This document shows positions 4,858-6,002 of a stretch of DNA of 6,002 bases, in pieces. How positions within the stretch are numbered: position 1 is the first letter of the stretch; each line of letters begins with the position of its first letter. The notes under the pieces are model-generated. The model made no database searches and was not told the origin of the DNA. It saw only the letters and a program-made list of their open reading frames with translations. Origin of the DNA: Beijerinckiaceae bacterium (lineage in GTDB: Bacteria; Pseudomonadota; Alphaproteobacteria; Rhizobiales; Beijerinckiaceae); NCBI GenBank assembly GCA_947380915.1, contig CANCSY010000201.1, positions 1-6,002 of the forward strand, written 5' to 3'. The translations under genes and the position numbers were made by a program.

Positions 4858-5532
4858 ATGGCTCAAACGAAGCATAATGGAAATTGGGTGGCTTATTATG
4901 ACGTACGCTCCCATCGGCGTGCCGATCAAGTGTTGTCAGAGGATCAGCAAAAAGACACAATCAGGACAACGCTCAACGGTGGCACCTGGTCGCTGCTCCG
5001 GGAATTTACAGAGAATATGGGGAAAGAATCGCGCAGACCAATGCTGCAAGAGGCGCTGGCCTTGTGCAGGGCGCAAAGCGCCACGTTGATCATGGCGACG
5101 ATCGATCCTTTGCTGCGCAATAGGTATTTCCTGACACTGGTCCGCGACAGCGGCGTGCAGTTGATGGTGTGCGACGCGCCGGATGTGGATTACACCAACT
5201 TGCGCATGCTCGCGCGGTTCGCGGAAAAGGAGGCGTCCGTCGCGTCGGTCCGCATCAAGCGCGGCCTTGAGAAGGCCAAGGCGCGGGGCATGCGTATGGG
5301 CTCGCCGGATCCGATCAAGGGGGCCGAGCGCAGCGGGGAGGTGGTGGCTTTCAAGGCGGATAGGTTCGCCGAGCGGGTCATGCCGATCATCGAGGATCTG
5401 AGGTCAAAGGGTCACATTTCGTTTCGCGAGATCGCCCAGGCGCTGAACGACATGGGTGTGGAGACAGCGCGCGGCGGCGAGTGGTTCGCCTCGACAGTGC
5501 GGAACATTGAAAGGCGTTTCAAGGGAGAGTGA
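4858..5532 (+). CDS. Serine recombinase (resolvase/invertase) family protein with degenerate active site
   Basis: This 224-aa protein has the resolvase catalytic-domain layout at about 10-150: WVAYYDV strand, EDQQ helix, WSLLREFTEN (44-53), RRPMLQEALALCR (59-71), LIMATIDPLLRN (77-88), the ML-AxxAEKEA segment (117-126) and LEKAKARGMRMG (137-148). A C-terminal recombinase-type domain follows at about 165-220: FAERVMPIIEDLRSKG, IAQALNDMGVETARGG, TVRNIERR. Key residues are altered. The usual YxRVS reads YYDVRS, replacing the Arg with Asp15 and putting Arg17 at the nucleophile position. DRLSR reads D83-PLLR, losing one Arg, and the ER pair before the long helix reads E125-A126. Retained are Asp83, Arg87 and Arg60. 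Strand exchange is therefore unlikely unless Ser18 substitutes. The frame is intact, with a strong binding site and promoter, so it is probably expressed, perhaps as a DNA-binding accessory. The next gene starts one base after its stop. Confidence 0.85.
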   Translation: MAQTKHNGNWVAYYDVRSHRRADQVLSEDQQKDTIRTTLNGGTWSLLREFTENMGKESRRPMLQEALALCRAQSATLIMATIDPLLRNRYFLTLVRDSGVQLMVCDAPDVDYTNLRMLARFAEKEASVASVRIKRGLEKAKARGMRMGSPDPIKGAERSGEVVAFKADRFAERVMPIIEDLRSKGHISFREIAQALNDMGVETARGGEWFASTVRNIERRFKGE

Positions 5533-5533
5533 T

Positions 5534-5722
5534 ATGTCGCGAGCGAGTGCAAGGTTCAGGCAGGCGGACGTGCGGCGCGCCGTGAAGGGGGCGCAGGAGG
5601 CCGGGGTTGACATTACCGGGGTCGAGATCACCAGAGACGGCACAATCCGTCTGCTGTTCGCCAAAAAGGAGCAGGCGCAATCAAGCGCCTTCGACGCATG
5701 GCTGGCGGGCCAGCGCCTATGA
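5534..5722 (+). CDS. Small protein of unknown function, between recombinase and integrase genes
   Basis: This 62-aa protein begins MSRASARFRQADVRRAVKGA, a basic likely helix, continues with a short beta-like stretch VDITGVEITRDGTIRLLF, and ends with a helix AFDAWLAGQRL. AAGGGAG (5521-5527) lies six bases upstream, and the start is one base after the recombinase stop. Its TGA overlaps the ATG of the integrase remnant (ATGA at 5719-5722), indicating translational coupling in one operon. I recall similar small proteins of the RFxxADxxRAxKGAxxAGV type directly before tyrosine integrases in alphaproteobacteria, usually called hypothetical. The basic helix, size and position would suit a DNA-binding helper such as an excision factor, but no known excisionase motif is recognised. 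Real gene likely; function unknown. Confidence 0.7.
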   Translation: MSRASARFRQADVRRAVKGAQEAGVDITGVEITRDGTIRLLFAKKEQAQSSAFDAWLAGQRL

Positions 5723-5877
5723 GGATCGCGACGCGGATCCGGGACATCAAGCAGACCACCAAGCGGCTCGCCGATGGCTCGCGCCGCACTTATTACTATT
5801 TCCGGTCTACCATGGACCGCCTGCCGGACGACCCCCGCTCGCCGGAGTTCGCCGCCGCGATGCGCGCGCCCACTTAG
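5719..5877 (+). pseudogene. Tyrosine integrase, N-terminal stub (truncated)
   Basis: An ATG overlapping the previous stop opens a 52-codon frame: MRIATRIRDIKQTTKRLADGSRRTYYYF, then LPDDPRSPEFAAAMRA, ending in TAG at 5875-5877. The KRLADGSRRTYYY and PxSPEFxAA pattern is the N-terminal opening of phage/island tyrosine integrases common in alphaproteobacteria, which normally run to 350-400 residues. The core-binding SAM-like domain and the catalytic Arg-His-Arg-Tyr positions are not reached in this frame. The match to the family appears to stop near codon 50, just before a shifted-frame piece of the catalytic domain (5891 onward), pointing to an internal deletion with frameshift. A short functional protein is possible but less likely. 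Confidence 0.65.
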
Positions 5878-5890
5878 ATCACGACGCTGA

Positions 5891-6002
5891 GCGACCTTGC
5901 ATCAAAAGACTGGTACCCGTGTGATGGTCCCGGTTAGCGCCGAGCTGAAGGCCCTGCTGACCACCCGCCGTGGGGCGCCGGACGCTCATGTGTGCTTGAA
6001 CT
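5891..6002 (+). pseudogene. Tyrosine integrase, catalytic-domain fragment in another frame, continues past right edge
   Basis: In the frame two bases off from the stub, after a TGA at 5888-5890, the DNA reads ATLHQKTGTRVMVPVSAELKALL and continues open to the window end. QxKTGxRVxVPVxxELKALL is the beta-hairpin region between the first catalytic Arg and the His-x-x-Arg box in tyrosine recombinases, where the KT lysine is the conserved active-site Lys. No start codon with a binding site precedes it. Seen next to the N-terminal stub, it is best read as the remaining 3' part of the same integrase gene after loss of several hundred bases. The catalytic His, Arg and Tyr would lie outside the window. 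Confidence 0.55.

Noticed and set aside
1..6002. tRNA, rRNA, CRISPR array or complete insertion sequence
   Set aside because: No cloverleaf, ribosomal segment, spaced direct repeats or transposase motifs were seen on either strand.

Overview
This is a GC-rich window in the style of an alphaproteobacterium, probably of the rhizobial/xanthobacter-like Hyphomicrobiales. I infer that from the GC-heavy codon use, the AroE C-terminal signature, and the resemblance of the right-end genes to recombinase and integrase families common in that group. No species call is possible from sequence alone.

Left edge (1-1117): the 3' end of a shikimate dehydrogenase gene (aroE-like) runs in from outside the window. 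It is followed by a complete carboxymuconolactone decarboxylase (CMD) family gene. A strong bidirectional terminator at 1080-1117 separates this rightward pair from the leftward genes.

Middle (1117-4624): two different class II aldolase/adducin family enzymes lie on the minus strand in one likely operon (2670 down to 1117), with a perfect 9-bp hairpin between them. From the other side of a ~217-bp divergent intergenic region, a VOC/glyoxalase-fold protein and a 12-helix MFS transporter are read rightwards. CMD, aldolase-fold decarboxylase/aldolase, VOC and MFS together look like a small catabolic locus: uptake of an organic (probably aromatic or hydroxy-acid) compound, then decarboxylation, C-C cleavage or isomerisation. 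The substrate cannot be named.

Right edge (4625-6002): an AT-richer promoter region leads into a tight three-gene remnant of a mobile element. It holds a serine-recombinase-family protein that has lost most of its catalytic residues, a small 62-aa protein of unknown function, and a tyrosine integrase reduced to an N-terminal stub plus a shifted-frame piece of its catalytic domain. The element appears to have invaded beside the catabolic genes and then decayed, or to have kept only its first genes. Its far end is outside the window. No tRNA, rRNA, CRISPR array or complete insertion sequence was seen, and no gene-free stretch exceeds 300 bases.
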